64,000 nucleotides of DNA from Eutreptiella sp. 'Long Island Sound 2002' (Eukaryota; Euglenozoa; Euglenophyceae; Eutreptiales; Eutreptiaceae), in contig OZ038390.1 in NCBI GenBank assembly GCA_964036045.1, positions 40,308,525-40,372,524 on the forward strand. Reading direction: 5' to 3'. Positions 52,815-63,407 of the stretch are shown here, one piece after another. The notes under the pieces were generated by a model. That model was given only the letters and a program-made list of their open reading frames with translations, was not told the origin of the DNA and searched no databases. The stretch's first letter is position 1, and every line of letters begins with the position of its first letter. Made by a program: the position numbers and the translations under genes.

Positions 52815-54848
52815 ATGGCGGAGCTGCGAGCGGAACGGGACCGGTACCGGGAGAATCTGGAGCTGGCCCTGCAGAAGCAGCAGCGAGTGGTGGACAGCCT
52901 CCTCCACCTAGTGGAGGACATGTCGGGACGCCTGAAAAGGCTAGAGGAGCGACAGCCCCTCATCTCGGGTCCGGAGCTCCCGGCAAAGCCAGCAGCGGCA
53001 GAACTGGTGGAGCGGGTTAAGACCCTCCGGAGCGCCATGGATAAACCCATGGGCGGTCCTGCAGAGGCACCCTACGCGCCTCCGCGTGTTGACCCGGGTG
53101 TGCTGCCGTTTGTTCCCATGTTCAGGGAATCCACAATGCTCGGGGAACACACGGCACCGGCTGGGTCTATGCCGGAAGGGCACGTAACCACGGACCCGAG
53201 GAGCCTGACGGTACAGATGTCCCATGCCGCCCTGGATGTACCGACCACTACGACTGCCCATGCAGTTTATGCGGAAGAGGAGATCCAGAGCCAGACCATG
53301 CAGGGGGGAACCATGGGAAGCACCGACGGACATGGTCGACGCCACCCAGGCGGAAACCTGTGGGTGAAGGACCCCAATTCGGGGATATGGACAGCCGGTG
53401 GAGCAAGTCCTTCTCGCATTCCAAACCCCATGGGTTCAGGCACAACTGGACCGCACTCCATGGAGGAGAGGAATGTACGGGGAGTGTACTCACACCCCCC
53501 GGCCACAGGTGGTATCCGTCTCGGTGGAGTGGTGGCTGCGGACGTCGGAGATGCCATCAGGATTGACGAACTCAGGGGAATCAAAATCCCCTACTACGAT
53601 GGCAACCCCTCCAACCTGGATGACTTCATCCTGGAATGGGAGGACTTCGCCGAGGAGGTCGTCGGCGAGATGAGGGGAGCGCCAAGGGACAAGTGGGTAT
53701 GTCGGACATTCCCACACAGGCTGGCGCAGGACCTGAAGGAGGAGCTCAGGGATCAGATCCGTGAGGGAGTGATACAGACGGAGCAAGCCTGCCTCCAGTG
53801 GCTGGAGGACGAAGAGCGAGTGGACGCCCCCAACCAGAAGTTGGAGGATCTGTGGTCCATTCCGCTGCCGCTGGAGCGTGGGGAACTGAGGGTCCGAGAA
53901 TGGAATCGGTACATCCGAAAGTACCGAAGAAGCCTCAAGCTGGTGGAGGACTGGAATGAGGCCAGCGAGATCCGACACTTGCTGAAGGACGTCCTCCCCG
54001 GGCACTGGAAGAGAAGAGTGGAGGATGAAGAGAAGAAGAGAGCAAAGAAGCGCGTGGCCGTACGGATCATGGCATCGGAGGACACCCACGCCGGAATAAT
54101 GGAGTTCTTCCGGCGAAATTTCGGCGAGCCCAGCCGAATGTTGGGGTTGAAGAACGCCATCTACGTGGAGGTATTTGGCGACACCATGGGGCAACGGCTG
54201 ATGCGCCTCAACAACGTGGAGTGGAGGCGTGGAGAGGCGCTGGGGATGCAGGTCATCTTTGCCCGCATGAGCCTGGACGAGATCGTGAAGTACATCACGG
54301 TGGAGCTGAAGCTCAACGCCAAGAATGAGGCCCACGTGCAGGATCGACAAGGTCATGGACAACGAGGCCACCGAGAAGACCGCCATCATCGGGAGATCCA
54401 GGAGGACAAGGCCAACTCCGCGGAGGATGGTAGTGGAAGTGGCCAAGACCACTGGACCGGGTCCCGGGAGGATCACGAGGAGGCCCATTTCTTCGCGTTT
54501 GTGGCGCACAACGTGAGGGACCATGGGCAGGATCGGTCCAGATGGAACCGGGTGGGACCCAAGAAGGGCAAAGAGCCAAGGAGGATCGGGAACCCACCGC
54601 TCTCGTTCCCGGAGTACAGGTCTCAGCACGACGGGTGCTGGGTCTGTTATGGCAAGGGAAACAACCATGCACATGACCACCGTCAGTGCAAGGTGTATGA
54701 GGCGGACAAGAAGGCCTACTTCGCCGCCCACCCCGTGATGAAGCCCAAGGAGCAGCGGATTGCCGATTGGAAGGCGAAGGGCGGAGACGGGGGAAAAGGC
54801 CAAGGCAAAGGCCAAGGGAAAGGCGGAGGAAGAGGTTATGGTGGTTGA
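52815..54848 (+). CDS. E3 gag: coiled coil, capsid, zinc knuckle
   Basis: 677 residues. It starts with a coiled coil (RAERDRYRENLELALQKQQRV), then a Pro/Gly/Thr-rich linker. A capsid-like helical domain begins near residue 250 (YYDGNPSNLDDF, VREWNRYIRKYRRS). A CX2CX8HX4C knuckle (CWVCYGKGNNHAHDHRQC) lies near residue 610. The GK-rich tail is GKGQGKGQGKGGG. It ends in TGA at 54846. Pol lies in the same frame but a second stop (TAG 54990-54992) intervenes. It would form the particle; the capsid part is intact. Confidence 0.85.
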   Translation: MAELRAERDRYRENLELALQKQQRVVDSLLHLVEDMSGRLKRLEERQPLISGPELPAKPAAAELVERVKTLRSAMDKPMGGPAEAPYAPPRVDPGVLPFVPMFRESTMLGEHTAPAGSMPEGHVTTDPRSLTVQMSHAALDVPTTTTAHAVYAEEEIQSQTMQGGTMGSTDGHGRRHPGGNLWVKDPNSGIWTAGGASPSRIPNPMGSGTTGPHSMEERNVRGVYSHPPATGGIRLGGVVAADVGDAIRIDELRGIKIPYYDGNPSNLDDFILEWEDFAEEVVGEMRGAPRDKWVCRTFPHRLAQDLKEELRDQIREGVIQTEQACLQWLEDEERVDAPNQKLEDLWSIPLPLERGELRVREWNRYIRKYRRSLKLVEDWNEASEIRHLLKDVLPGHWKRRVEDEEKKRAKKRVAVRIMASEDTHAGIMEFFRRNFGEPSRMLGLKNAIYVEVFGDTMGQRLMRLNNVEWRRGEALGMQVIFARMSLDEIVKYITVELKLNAKNEAHVQDRQGHGQRGHREDRHHREIQEDKANSAEDGSGSGQDHWTGSREDHEEAHFFAFVAHNVRDHGQDRSRWNRVGPKKGKEPRRIGNPPLSFPEYRSQHDGCWVCYGKGNNHAHDHRQCKVYEADKKAYFAAHPVMKPKEQRIADWKAKGGDGGKGQGKGQGKGGGRGYGG

Positions 54849-55073
54849 CCTGGCCAAGACCGACAAGTGAGGTCGATCGAGGAGGTTGCTGAGGACATGT
54901 TGAGGACGTTGGAGGAACTCAAAGCCCAGCAACGTGGTGGACATTGTCTGAGCGGATCGCAGCATGAGGGAGCTGCGGCAGGCCATGTCTAGAGGAGCCC
55001 CCACGGGAGTGGGACCTCGGAGGTCTCTCCTCCGAAAATCAGTGGAATCCCAGAGAAAGCGAAGGCACATCGG

Positions 55074-55628
55074 GTGCCGAAGAAGGCTCCAGAAGAGCCA
55101 AAACCACTGAGTTTCGGCACTTCCAACCCCTGGAGCGCCCTGCCAAGGGAAGTTTATGTGGGCAAGGGACGTGGCAAGAAGGAAGGAGCGACCACGGAGA
55201 GCCCTGTGGACGGGCAAGACCAGCCCAAGATCTACACCATTCGTGACCATACCCTCGAAGTCCTGATGCACCCGGATGTGCTAGAGTTGCATGCCGTGAG
55301 AGTCGTCCATACACCGCATGGTGACGAGCGGCAGTTGCACTTGAAGGTGTGTGTACGGTGCGGACAAGAGGAGTTGGTGGTGGATGTTTTGGTGGATACG
55401 GGTGCGCAGGTGAGCCTGGTCCGGAGAGGATTGTTCAAGGAGGAATCCCTGCAGCCCAGCCGTAGACCGGTACGCCTGAAGGTGGCCAATGGAGAGATTA
55501 TGGGTGGTGGCACCCATGAGGCCACGATCAGTATGGAATTCTGGGAGCATGAGCACTTGAACCGCCCTGATTTGGCGAAGAGAAGCACTCCATCCGGGGA
55601 CTTCTATGTGGCCGACATTACAGATTGA
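55074..55628 (+). pseudogene. E3 protease
   Basis: Same frame as gag; no good ATG. The aspartic protease motif LVDTGAQVSLVRRG is at about 55390-55430, followed by LKVANGEIMGGG as in E2. It is cut by TGA at 55626-55628, where E2 has Trp in the WDMI patch, so TGG to TGA is likely. The frame continues directly into the next ORF. Confidence 0.8.
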
Positions 55629-55631
55629 GAT

Positions 55632-57035
55632 ATGATCATGGGGTATGACTTCATGGTGGCAAATGCCATTGCAGCCCTTCCCCATCGTGCAACGCTGGTC
55701 CAGGAGGATGATGAGTGCCTCACATGGCTGTCCACGGATTATGCATGCGGATCACCCCATTGGAATGCTGAGGAAGAGGATCGGATCGTCCGAGCGGTAC
55801 AAGCTGTGGGTGCCAAGTCCAGAGGAGACCGCGGAGTTCACCTCACGGAGTATGGAATGGCGCCGCAGGTGTATGACAGGATCATCCAGACGCTGGGAGC
55901 CGAAGTGCCCGAGACGGACGTCTTTGCTTCCCGGGATGCCCCACATTTGCGGAAGTGTATGAGGTATTGGCATCCAGGAGACTCAGCCTGGCACAGGCAT
56001 TGGGGTTTGAAGGAGTGGGGGCCCATGTATTGGCATGGCTCCCTGGACAATACCAGACGTACGGTGGAGAAGATCGTCGCGGATAGGGCGAAGGGGATCC
56101 TGGTCATAACCGGCATAGGATCCACCCCATGTCCGCTGGAGGATCTCAGGTCGATGCTGGACTCCATCAGCCTGAACGAGATGTCATTCGGGCCAGAGGA
56201 GGAGTTGTTCATCGACGCCAAGGGTATATCAATGCCCTCCCCGGGTCAAGCGTGGGGTACCATAGCTTTCCTGCTGGATGAGGCGCAGGCCCAGCCGACG
56301 GGTGATGAAGCATTCATCCGTAGGGTGGAGGCGGTGCCCATGAAGGTCATGTTTGAGCCCAAGGAGGGGACGGATCAGCCAATTGATGGCATTGACGTCC
56401 TGTCCCACGCCAAGATCGACGACGTCGTCAACTACATGCGGATGGGGATGCACGACCGTGTGGCAGCCAAGAAGAGGCAGGCCATGGTCACATCTCCGCA
56501 TTGGTGGGATGACAAGATGTTGGTCACCGGCAAGTACGAGAAGGATAAGTTCGTGGCAAGGGTCATGGATCACATCGCGGACCAATATGATGGTCCGGTT
56601 GGGTCGGACCCGCCGATGTGGGATTTCCCAAGAATGGGGGCCGCTAGTGACAAGAACCAGCCCGACGCCGCAAATTTCCGAAGATTATCGGTGAGAAGTG
56701 CACCCCACGACGATGAAGACGGCATATCGGACGAGGAGAAGTCGGATTCCGACCCGGAAGAGGCCTATACCGCAGTGCGGTCGGTTGTATCGATACCGAA
56801 GCAAGCGACTGAAGAGGCTCAGGAGAACCCGAAGGTCGCCGAGCTGGGAGAGGCTGATCAATGCCTATCCGCGGCTATTCAGTGGCGTCGCCAACAAGAA
56901 CCCTCCAGATCGTGGGAGGTTTGGCACAGCGAGGATCAAGCTGAAGCCGAATCTCAAGATCTATCATCATCGGGAGTACCAACTTCAGGGCGATCGGGCC
57001 GAGGCCATGAAGAAGCTGTTGGCCGAGTTCATTGA
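55632..57035 (+). pseudogene. E3 pol: Dam-like segment and RT N-terminus (frame-shifted)
   Basis: Continues protease in phase (MGYDFM, matching VGYDFM of E2). The Dam-like segment is at about 55908-56142 (TDVFASRDAPHLR, YWHPGDSAWHRHWG, DRAKGILVIT). After about 56850 the sense frame moves by one base (ERLINAYPRLFSG, then KIYHHREYQLQG and EFIERQWIEP), matching E2. The ORF beyond that point is out of frame. Confidence 0.75.
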
Positions 57036-57528
57036 GCGGCAGTGGATTGAACCCTCCGACAGTGAGTGGGCCAGCGCAGCCTTTATCATGCCCAAGAAGG
57101 AGAAGGGCGAGTGGAGGTTGGTTGATGGATTACAGGGGTTTGAACGAGCAAACCGAGCACAACTCGTACTCGCTTTCTCTGATCGATACCATCCTCCAAA
57201 AGGAACAGAAAAAGCGGATCTTTACGGTGTTTGACCTGAAACACGGCTATCACCAGATGCCGCTACACCCGGACTCCAGGCCCTGCACAGCGATGTCAAC
57301 GCCGCTGGGGCCCTTGCAGTGGAAAGTGGTGCCTATGGGGGCCAAGAATGGCAACGCCGCTTTCCAGCGCATGATGGAGGACCTACTCGGTCCTGTCCGG
57401 GACTGTGCCGACCCCTTTTTGGATGACATCATCATCGGGTCCGGCAGGGAAAACATGACTGAGGACGAGCTCATTGAAGCGCATCAGAAGGATCTGCGCC
57501 GACTGCTCAGCGAGCTGGACAACACAAC
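57036..57528 (+). pseudogene. E3 RT core (frame-shifted)
   Basis: RT motifs in a third frame: DYRGLNEQTEHNSY, FTVFDLKHGYHQM, MPTPLGP-type substrate loop, FQRMMEDLL and the active site FLDDIIIGSG. The frame enters after a four-base duplication (GATGGAT) near 57125 and leaves by another shift near 57525. The catalytic Asp pair is kept. Confidence 0.8.
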
Positions 57529-59589
57529 ATGGTGTGCAAGCCCACCAAAGCCTCACTCTTCGTGAAGGAAGTGGAGTTCGCGGGTCACGTGGTTGGTCAC
57601 GGGCAACGCCGTCCCATGCCTGGGAAGCTGGCGTCCCTGCACCACTGGGAAAAGCCCCAGACCATCAGCGAACTCCGGTCCTTCATGGGGTTCTGCAATT
57701 ACTATTCGGGCTATGTCCGGATGTATGCAGAACTCTCGGGGCCGCTGCACAAGATGCTGCAGGTGGGGAAGTTCGATGGCCGGAAGGGGAGCAAGAAGAA
57801 GCTTGCCTGGACCCCTGAGGCCGAAGATGCGGTCAGCCGCCTGAAGGAGCGACTCCTGGGGCAGCTGGGGCTATTCCTGGTTGACCCGGACAAGGGATTC
57901 GTGCTACGAGCGGACGCCTCGGACTATGCTGTACGTGCAGTCCTCGAGCAGGTCCGGGACGACAGGTCGCACGTACCCGTGGCGTTTTGGACCCGGATCC
58001 TGGCCGAGGGCCAGCGTCGCACCTGGACCGCGAGGGAGAAGGAGACGTATGCCATTGTTTGTGTGCTCAGGAAGTGGTCTGGCCACATCGGATTGCAACC
58101 GGTGGTGGTTTGTACAGACCATCAGTCCTTACAGAGCTGGCACAAGGAGCACGTCGACACCCCCTCGGGACCGGCGGCAAGGAGGGCCCGATGGCATGAG
58201 ACGTTCCCCAAGTTCGACCACAGCGTCGTGTACGTCCCGGGGAAGGACAACACTGTGGCGGATTGCCTCAGTCGATGGGCCTACCCCGCGGGCAAGGAAT
58301 GGATGGACATATCCACCCATGGGGACGCCGAGGAGACGGAGGAGGCCAAACGCATCATCGAGATGGAGAAGGCCATGGAGCAAGAGGGGGTGAAGTGCTT
58401 TGTGGTGATGGCAAACCGTACGGACCTGGCCAAGTTCCGGGGCGCCCGAGTCCAAGCTATTCGGGAGGAAAGTCTCGAGCAATGGATGGTGGCCCCTTTA
58501 GAGCTAGTCAGGTCAGTGCTCACAGAGGACTGGTCGGATGACTATGAGGCATCCGAGCACTGGAGCAAGTACTGGAATGCCGTGAGCGCCCCGTCGGATG
58601 ATGAATGGCCCGAGGGCTTGACCGAGGATGGGGACAAACTGTTCCTCAAGGACAAGCTATTGGTCCCTGAGAACCGAATGGAGGAGCTCATTGACCACTG
58701 GCATAACGCCCAGCTTATGCATCCTGGTCGGGACAAGATGCAGCAGGACCTGGAGTGGCGCTTCAAGTTCCCACCGGGGTACTGCGCCATCCTGGATAAG
58801 TACTGCAGCAACTGCGCCGTGTGTCGGGCCACGAAGAGCCCCAACCACTCCACAGCGGGCAACCTGGTGTATACGGCTATACCGGAGGCCCCTATGCGGT
58901 CTCTGGCCATGGATGTGTTCGCCATGCCGGAGGTCACCGTGGAAGGAGAGACCTATGATTGTGTCATCCTGGCGGTGGACAGGCACAGCGGGTATATCGT
59001 GGCAGTCCCGGGCAAGAAGTCCAAGAAGAAGGACAAGAAGGACAAGCATGGAATGGGTCTGCAGGCCAAGACCGTCGCCAACGCCATGATCAGGCATGGG
59101 CTGACGATTTTTGATGTCCCAGCTGTCATCTGCAGCAATCGGGGCAGTCAATTTGTGGGGACGTGGTTCAAGACGATGTGCAAGCACATGGGGATTCGGC
59201 ACGCCAGGACCGTGGCGTATCACAGCTGGTTGAATGGCCGGGCTAAGGTGGCCGGGCGGCAGATGTTCGAGAAGTTCCGCCAGCTGCACATTGACGAACC
59301 GGGCCGGAACTGGTATAATTCGCTGTGGAGAGTACTCCAGGCGTACCACGACCTTCCAGGGCCCACTGGACTGTCGCCCCATCGCAACCTGTTCCTACGG
59401 GATCGAGTATCACGCACTCTCCCGTGGTTGAACCATGGCAAAGTGGCCCGGGATGCGAACGCTATGATGGCTGAGGCGGACGACACGGCGGCCAAGGTGT
59501 GCAAGGCACTTCAGGACGAGCATGAGAAGAGGGCCAAGTACTTCAAGCAGGGAAAACTCCAGAAATATGCTCTCCAAGACACCGTGTGA
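57529..59589 (+). pseudogene. E3 RT thumb, RNase H and integrase, inactive catalytic site
   Basis: 686 residues. RT connection: FAGHVVGHGQRRPMPG and FMGFCNYYSGYV. RNase H: RADASDYAV, REKETYAI, TDHQSLQSW and NTVADCLSRW. Integrase zinc site: HNAQLMHPGRDK, then CSNCAVC. In the core the first Asp is kept (LAMDVFAMPE). The second position reads SNRGSQF (Asn codon at 59137) and the Glu position reads NGRAKVAGRQ (Lys codon at 59245). The two are 35 residues apart, exactly the D-35-E spacing, so the replacements hit the catalytic residues. It ends TGA at 59587-59589 in phase with the chromodomain ORF. Confidence 0.9.
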
Positions 59590-60057
59590 GTGGAGCGGCA
59601 CCACGAGGATGTCCTGTCCAGGCATCGGCAGGCGTCCTGGTATGTGCCGGGGGTAATCGTGCGGAAGGTCGGGCAGGATGTGTACGCAGTTCGTGTGGGG
59701 GATAACAAGATCCTGGACCGCGACCACACCCGGCTTCGTCCCCGAGCACCAGACCCCAGCGGACGTCCCGTCACCTTCGAGTTCACGGCCTGCGATGTGG
59801 ACTCGGGCGACGAGGGTGAGGACGACAACTTCACCGCGGAAAATATTCTGGCGACCAAGCCGGACCCAGGGACGCCTGGGGGGAGGCTTTATAAAGTCCG
59901 TTGGAAGGGATTCGCCGCATCCAGGGATTCATGGGAGCCTCCGAGCAGCTTTGTGCCGAGGTATACCACGGTCTGGATGGAATATCTGAAGAAAAAGAAC
60001 ATTTCTTTGGATGTCAAGGACGTGTTGGTCCATTTGGTGGCTGCAGTAGCACCGTAA
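59590..60057 (+). pseudogene. E3 integrase C-terminus with chromodomain
   Basis: In phase with the preceding ORF after one TGA. It begins with a DNA-binding-like module (VERHHEDVLSRH, WYVPGVIVRKVG, then TRLRPRAP), then a chromodomain (ENILATKPDP, YKVRWKGFAASRDSWEPPSSF). It ends TAA at 60055-60057. The chromodomain is intact and could bind methylated histone tails. Confidence 0.85.
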
Positions 60058-60448
60058 TGGATCCCCCTTGACATTTTTGTTTGTTTTTGTGCTTGGGAGA
60101 CGGGTGAGGGCGTTCATCCGGGGACTTTTGGGCCTTGACTGGCCACATACCCCCTTCACTCGATCTCCACATATATATTTCATTGTGGTATACCTATTTA
60201 GGTCGACCGACGACGTTTCTCTATCTTTGATCCCCTTGGTCCATGTTGTAGATCAAGAGGGAACTGGATATGGCGTAGGGCACCGATTATGAGTGTCCTC
60301 ACCCCTCCCTTGGGGCGTGGGGGACGCCTACGACGTGTGTCGGGCCTCCATGTGTCCTTGGGACATGGGGGGGGGGTTGAGCCCATTGGGGTCCTGCCGT
60401 CCTCTCTTCAATGACTTCCGAGCGGTAACAACGCTCTGAGAAGGGGGG
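60058..60448 (+). other. E3 3' untranslated region and polypurine tract
   Basis: No gene. It ends GAGAAGGGGGG (60438-60448) directly before the 3' LTR; this is the plus-strand primer. Confidence 0.75.
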
Positions 60449-62802
60449 TGAAGCCGGTTCGGACCCCCGTGGCCATCCTTGGGTCACTTGGGGTGTGTAT
60501 CTATGTGCCGGCAAGCCGCCATTGGCTGATATCATACTCTCCCATCCACCTGACCTAACCCGATGTGATGGTGTGATAGGTTTGGCCATTCCGGCTATGA
60601 GCGGCCATATTCAGTACCGAGGCGCCGCCAGCTGAGATTTATATATCAGAATATCAGGAATCAACAGGGTTTTTTTATCATAATGTTTCCGTAATTTTTC
60701 CGCCTTCCGTTCTGATTGTCAATGTATCGGCGACTGTCAGTTGGCTCGCGATTTTGCGGTAACCGATTGCTTAACTGTTATTTACAGATATTTTGGCGGA
60801 AACCCCGATGAAGGGTCAGATTTCATCAGTAAAGGGTTCGTTGCTTCCGCAATTTGCATATTATACACTCGCAAAATTAATCCGATTTTTTCAGACTTTC
60901 AGAATCGGATTTTCGACTTCGACATCGCCGCACTCGATATGATGAATCTCGAGTGGTCATACATTTTTCCCCGATCACGAATCAACCTTCCGTTTGTTGT
61001 GCCCTTCATTTGGCTTGGAGTTATAGTCGAAACAAAAGTGATTCGTGAGACCACTTTGAAGAATCATATCTCCGGCTCACGGCGAGGTATATCAATATCG
61101 AGAATTGGGTTGGAACCGCCTTGGTCTCAACTTAATTTAGAAAGCATCAAACGCCTTTGGTGTGTACACATGCCCGGTATAGCAAGGGATAATGGTCAAG
61201 AGGGTAGAAAGTGATATATAACTCTTGGACCGTGCAACCGAATATTTTTTTGCGACTTTCGAGTGTACCGCCTGAGTGTTGGGGTTGCATAGCAACTTTC
61301 CTCGGGTTCCTACGTATTTTTGACGTGAAGTTATGTCCATGGAGGGGCATGGCATATCATGGTGGGAGCCACTTTTTGAGGGTATGTGTTATATGCATGG
61401 TATGTGCTTCGATATGCTCACGCCCATGTTATATATCTCTGTTTGTAGGAGGATGTATGGAGTCATACATGGCAAGGGCTTTGCCCATGTCCCAATGGTG
61501 AACTCCATAGCGCTAGACTAAGTCTACCGCTCATATAGTGCATGAGGGAGGGCTTACGGAGCGACTCACAAGCGCCATTATCAATTTTCCCATTTTCATG
61601 GTGCGTGTTGGGAGGAGGTTGGAAGGTGTCCCTATGCGTCCTTGTGGGGATCCAAGTGGGGGGATTCTTTGCAAGTGGTCTCAAGCAGTCGTGTTTTGAA
61701 TCATATGTTGATACCATGGGTGAGCGAAGTTATATACTATTGTAATTATCTTGAATTTGGCATTATTTGCATGTTTTTGACCTCATTTTATGCTCATTTT
61801 TGTGTTCTATGTGCTCAATTGGTCGGCTAACAGTAAAGTGCCTAGAGATCCGTGAACTATGGTATGTTGCTTATATGTTGGCATATGCTTCGGTGTTGTA
61901 CCTCACCATTTGCCGGATCACGTGGTCACTTTGGCTTGGCACACGAGGCCTCACAAAATTAGGTCTCAAATTCATGAGTTGACTTGTGAAGCAAGTCATG
62001 TACATAACCGGAGGGGTTTCGGAGTCAATGATGGAATATTCTTGGGCATGAACCTTTGGTCTACTTCACCCTTGTATACTACTTTCCGGTGTGACACATG
62101 CATGGAGCATTTGAACATTGGCGGTATGCATTTTGGAGTATATAATTGATTTTTGGGCATAACGGTGTGATTTGCCTGATTTTGCCATGTTGTGAGGTCA
62201 TCTTCATGGGGCACCTCTCCAAGCCCAATCGACTCCAAGTCCAACCAAAGTTATGTTAGGGTAGGGCATGGTCCTGAGTGCCAATCTAGGCCATGACACG
62301 CCACCTCCCCTATTGGGCTAGGATTTAGAGGCTTGGGAGTGAACACATTTTTGGGGTTTATGTAGTGACTTTTGACACATGGCATTTAGCCATCTTATTT
62401 GACTGGGTTCAGGGCGTCATGTGGGTGAATCAAGGGAAGGTCTTGAGTCCAGGGAATGAGGGGTCTATGGCTGTGATTGTGTACCTATCCATCTGTCCCC
62501 AACGTTGCTTGATATGTGTTCATATGCCAATTTCAGGGCTTTCCTCTTTGGTGCAATTCTTGTACATGCCCGCCACCGTGAGACAACCGGTTTCCTGAAC
62601 GGAAGCCCTCAGTGTGGATTGGGTATTGCTGTATTTGTGGGATCCGGTTGCTGTTCAGGGTTGAGGGAGGATTGAAATTTTCTATATTCTTGGATTTTGG
62701 ACCCTGGACTTTGATAATTGCAATCGCTGATCAGGAGCAAGTCAGCAGGGGTGACAGGCGGAAGGGGCACAGCAGGGGCCGGTCCTGGTAGGGACCTTCT
62801 TT
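60449..62802 (+). repeat. E3 3' LTR
   Basis: 2,354 bp, about 98 percent identical to 49608-51960. It is followed by AGTGG at 62803-62807. Confidence 0.92.
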
Positions 62803-62807
62803 AGTGG

Positions 62808-63407
62808 GGTCATGATGCCAAAATCACCAAAATTGGCGTCATTCCCACGCGTGGCTCGCCCGGCCAGGGCAAGGCCAATGGCTCACAGGATAGGAGGCAG
62901 GACCTAGGACCTTTATCTGAGTGCACAACTTGGAATTAGGTCCGGGATCCCTGTGGGCATAGAGATATGGGGCCGCCAATTGACCACACGGGGGGGGGGG
63001 GGTGAAATTGGGGTCCCAAAAGGGGGTCATTTTGGCTGCTCAAAATGAGCCAAAATCCGGGGTGTCCCCGATGGTATATCTCCACGCCGTTTAGGAGATC
63101 GGATCCGCCATTCCATATGCAATCCACCCGGAGTCCAATAAAGACTCCCATGCCCTTGGCCCTCAGAGATCTTCATGACACTTGGCGTGGTGACAATCCA
63201 AATTGGGTCCACAAATGCCAAAATGGTAAAATTGTCAACACTCACCTTGAGCTAGCACCTTAACGAAGGTCGCTCCGCTTCGCCCACGTGGTGTGCGAAC
63301 CATGGTGACCAATATCCATAACACCCATGTCATATATGGTCCATTGGTCCATGCGTCCGGCGTGCACGAGGGGGCTGAACATGGTGCACGGCGGGCAGAA
63401 AATGTGG
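62808..63407 (-). other. E2 leader, LTR-proximal part
   Basis: No gene seen. It joins 49607 when E3 is removed. It contains a run of 13 G near 62989-63001. No initiator-Met primer site is visible next to the LTR end at 63408, so the primer for E2 is unknown. Confidence 0.45.

Larger units (their letters stand above)
49608..62802 (+). mobile_element. E3: 13.2-kb Ty3/gypsy chromodomain element with 2.35-kb LTRs, decayed
   Basis: Plus-strand element with 5-bp target duplicates AGTGG at 49603-49607 and 62803-62807. LTRs of 2,353 and 2,354 bp differ by roughly 2 percent. Order: LTR, initiator-Met primer site, Gag N-terminal ORF, Gag, protease, Dam-like segment, RT, RNase H, integrase, chromodomain, polypurine tract, LTR. 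Pol carries stops at 55626 and 59587 and shifts near 56850, 57125 and 57525, and two integrase catalytic residues are replaced, so this copy is defective. Confidence 0.93.
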
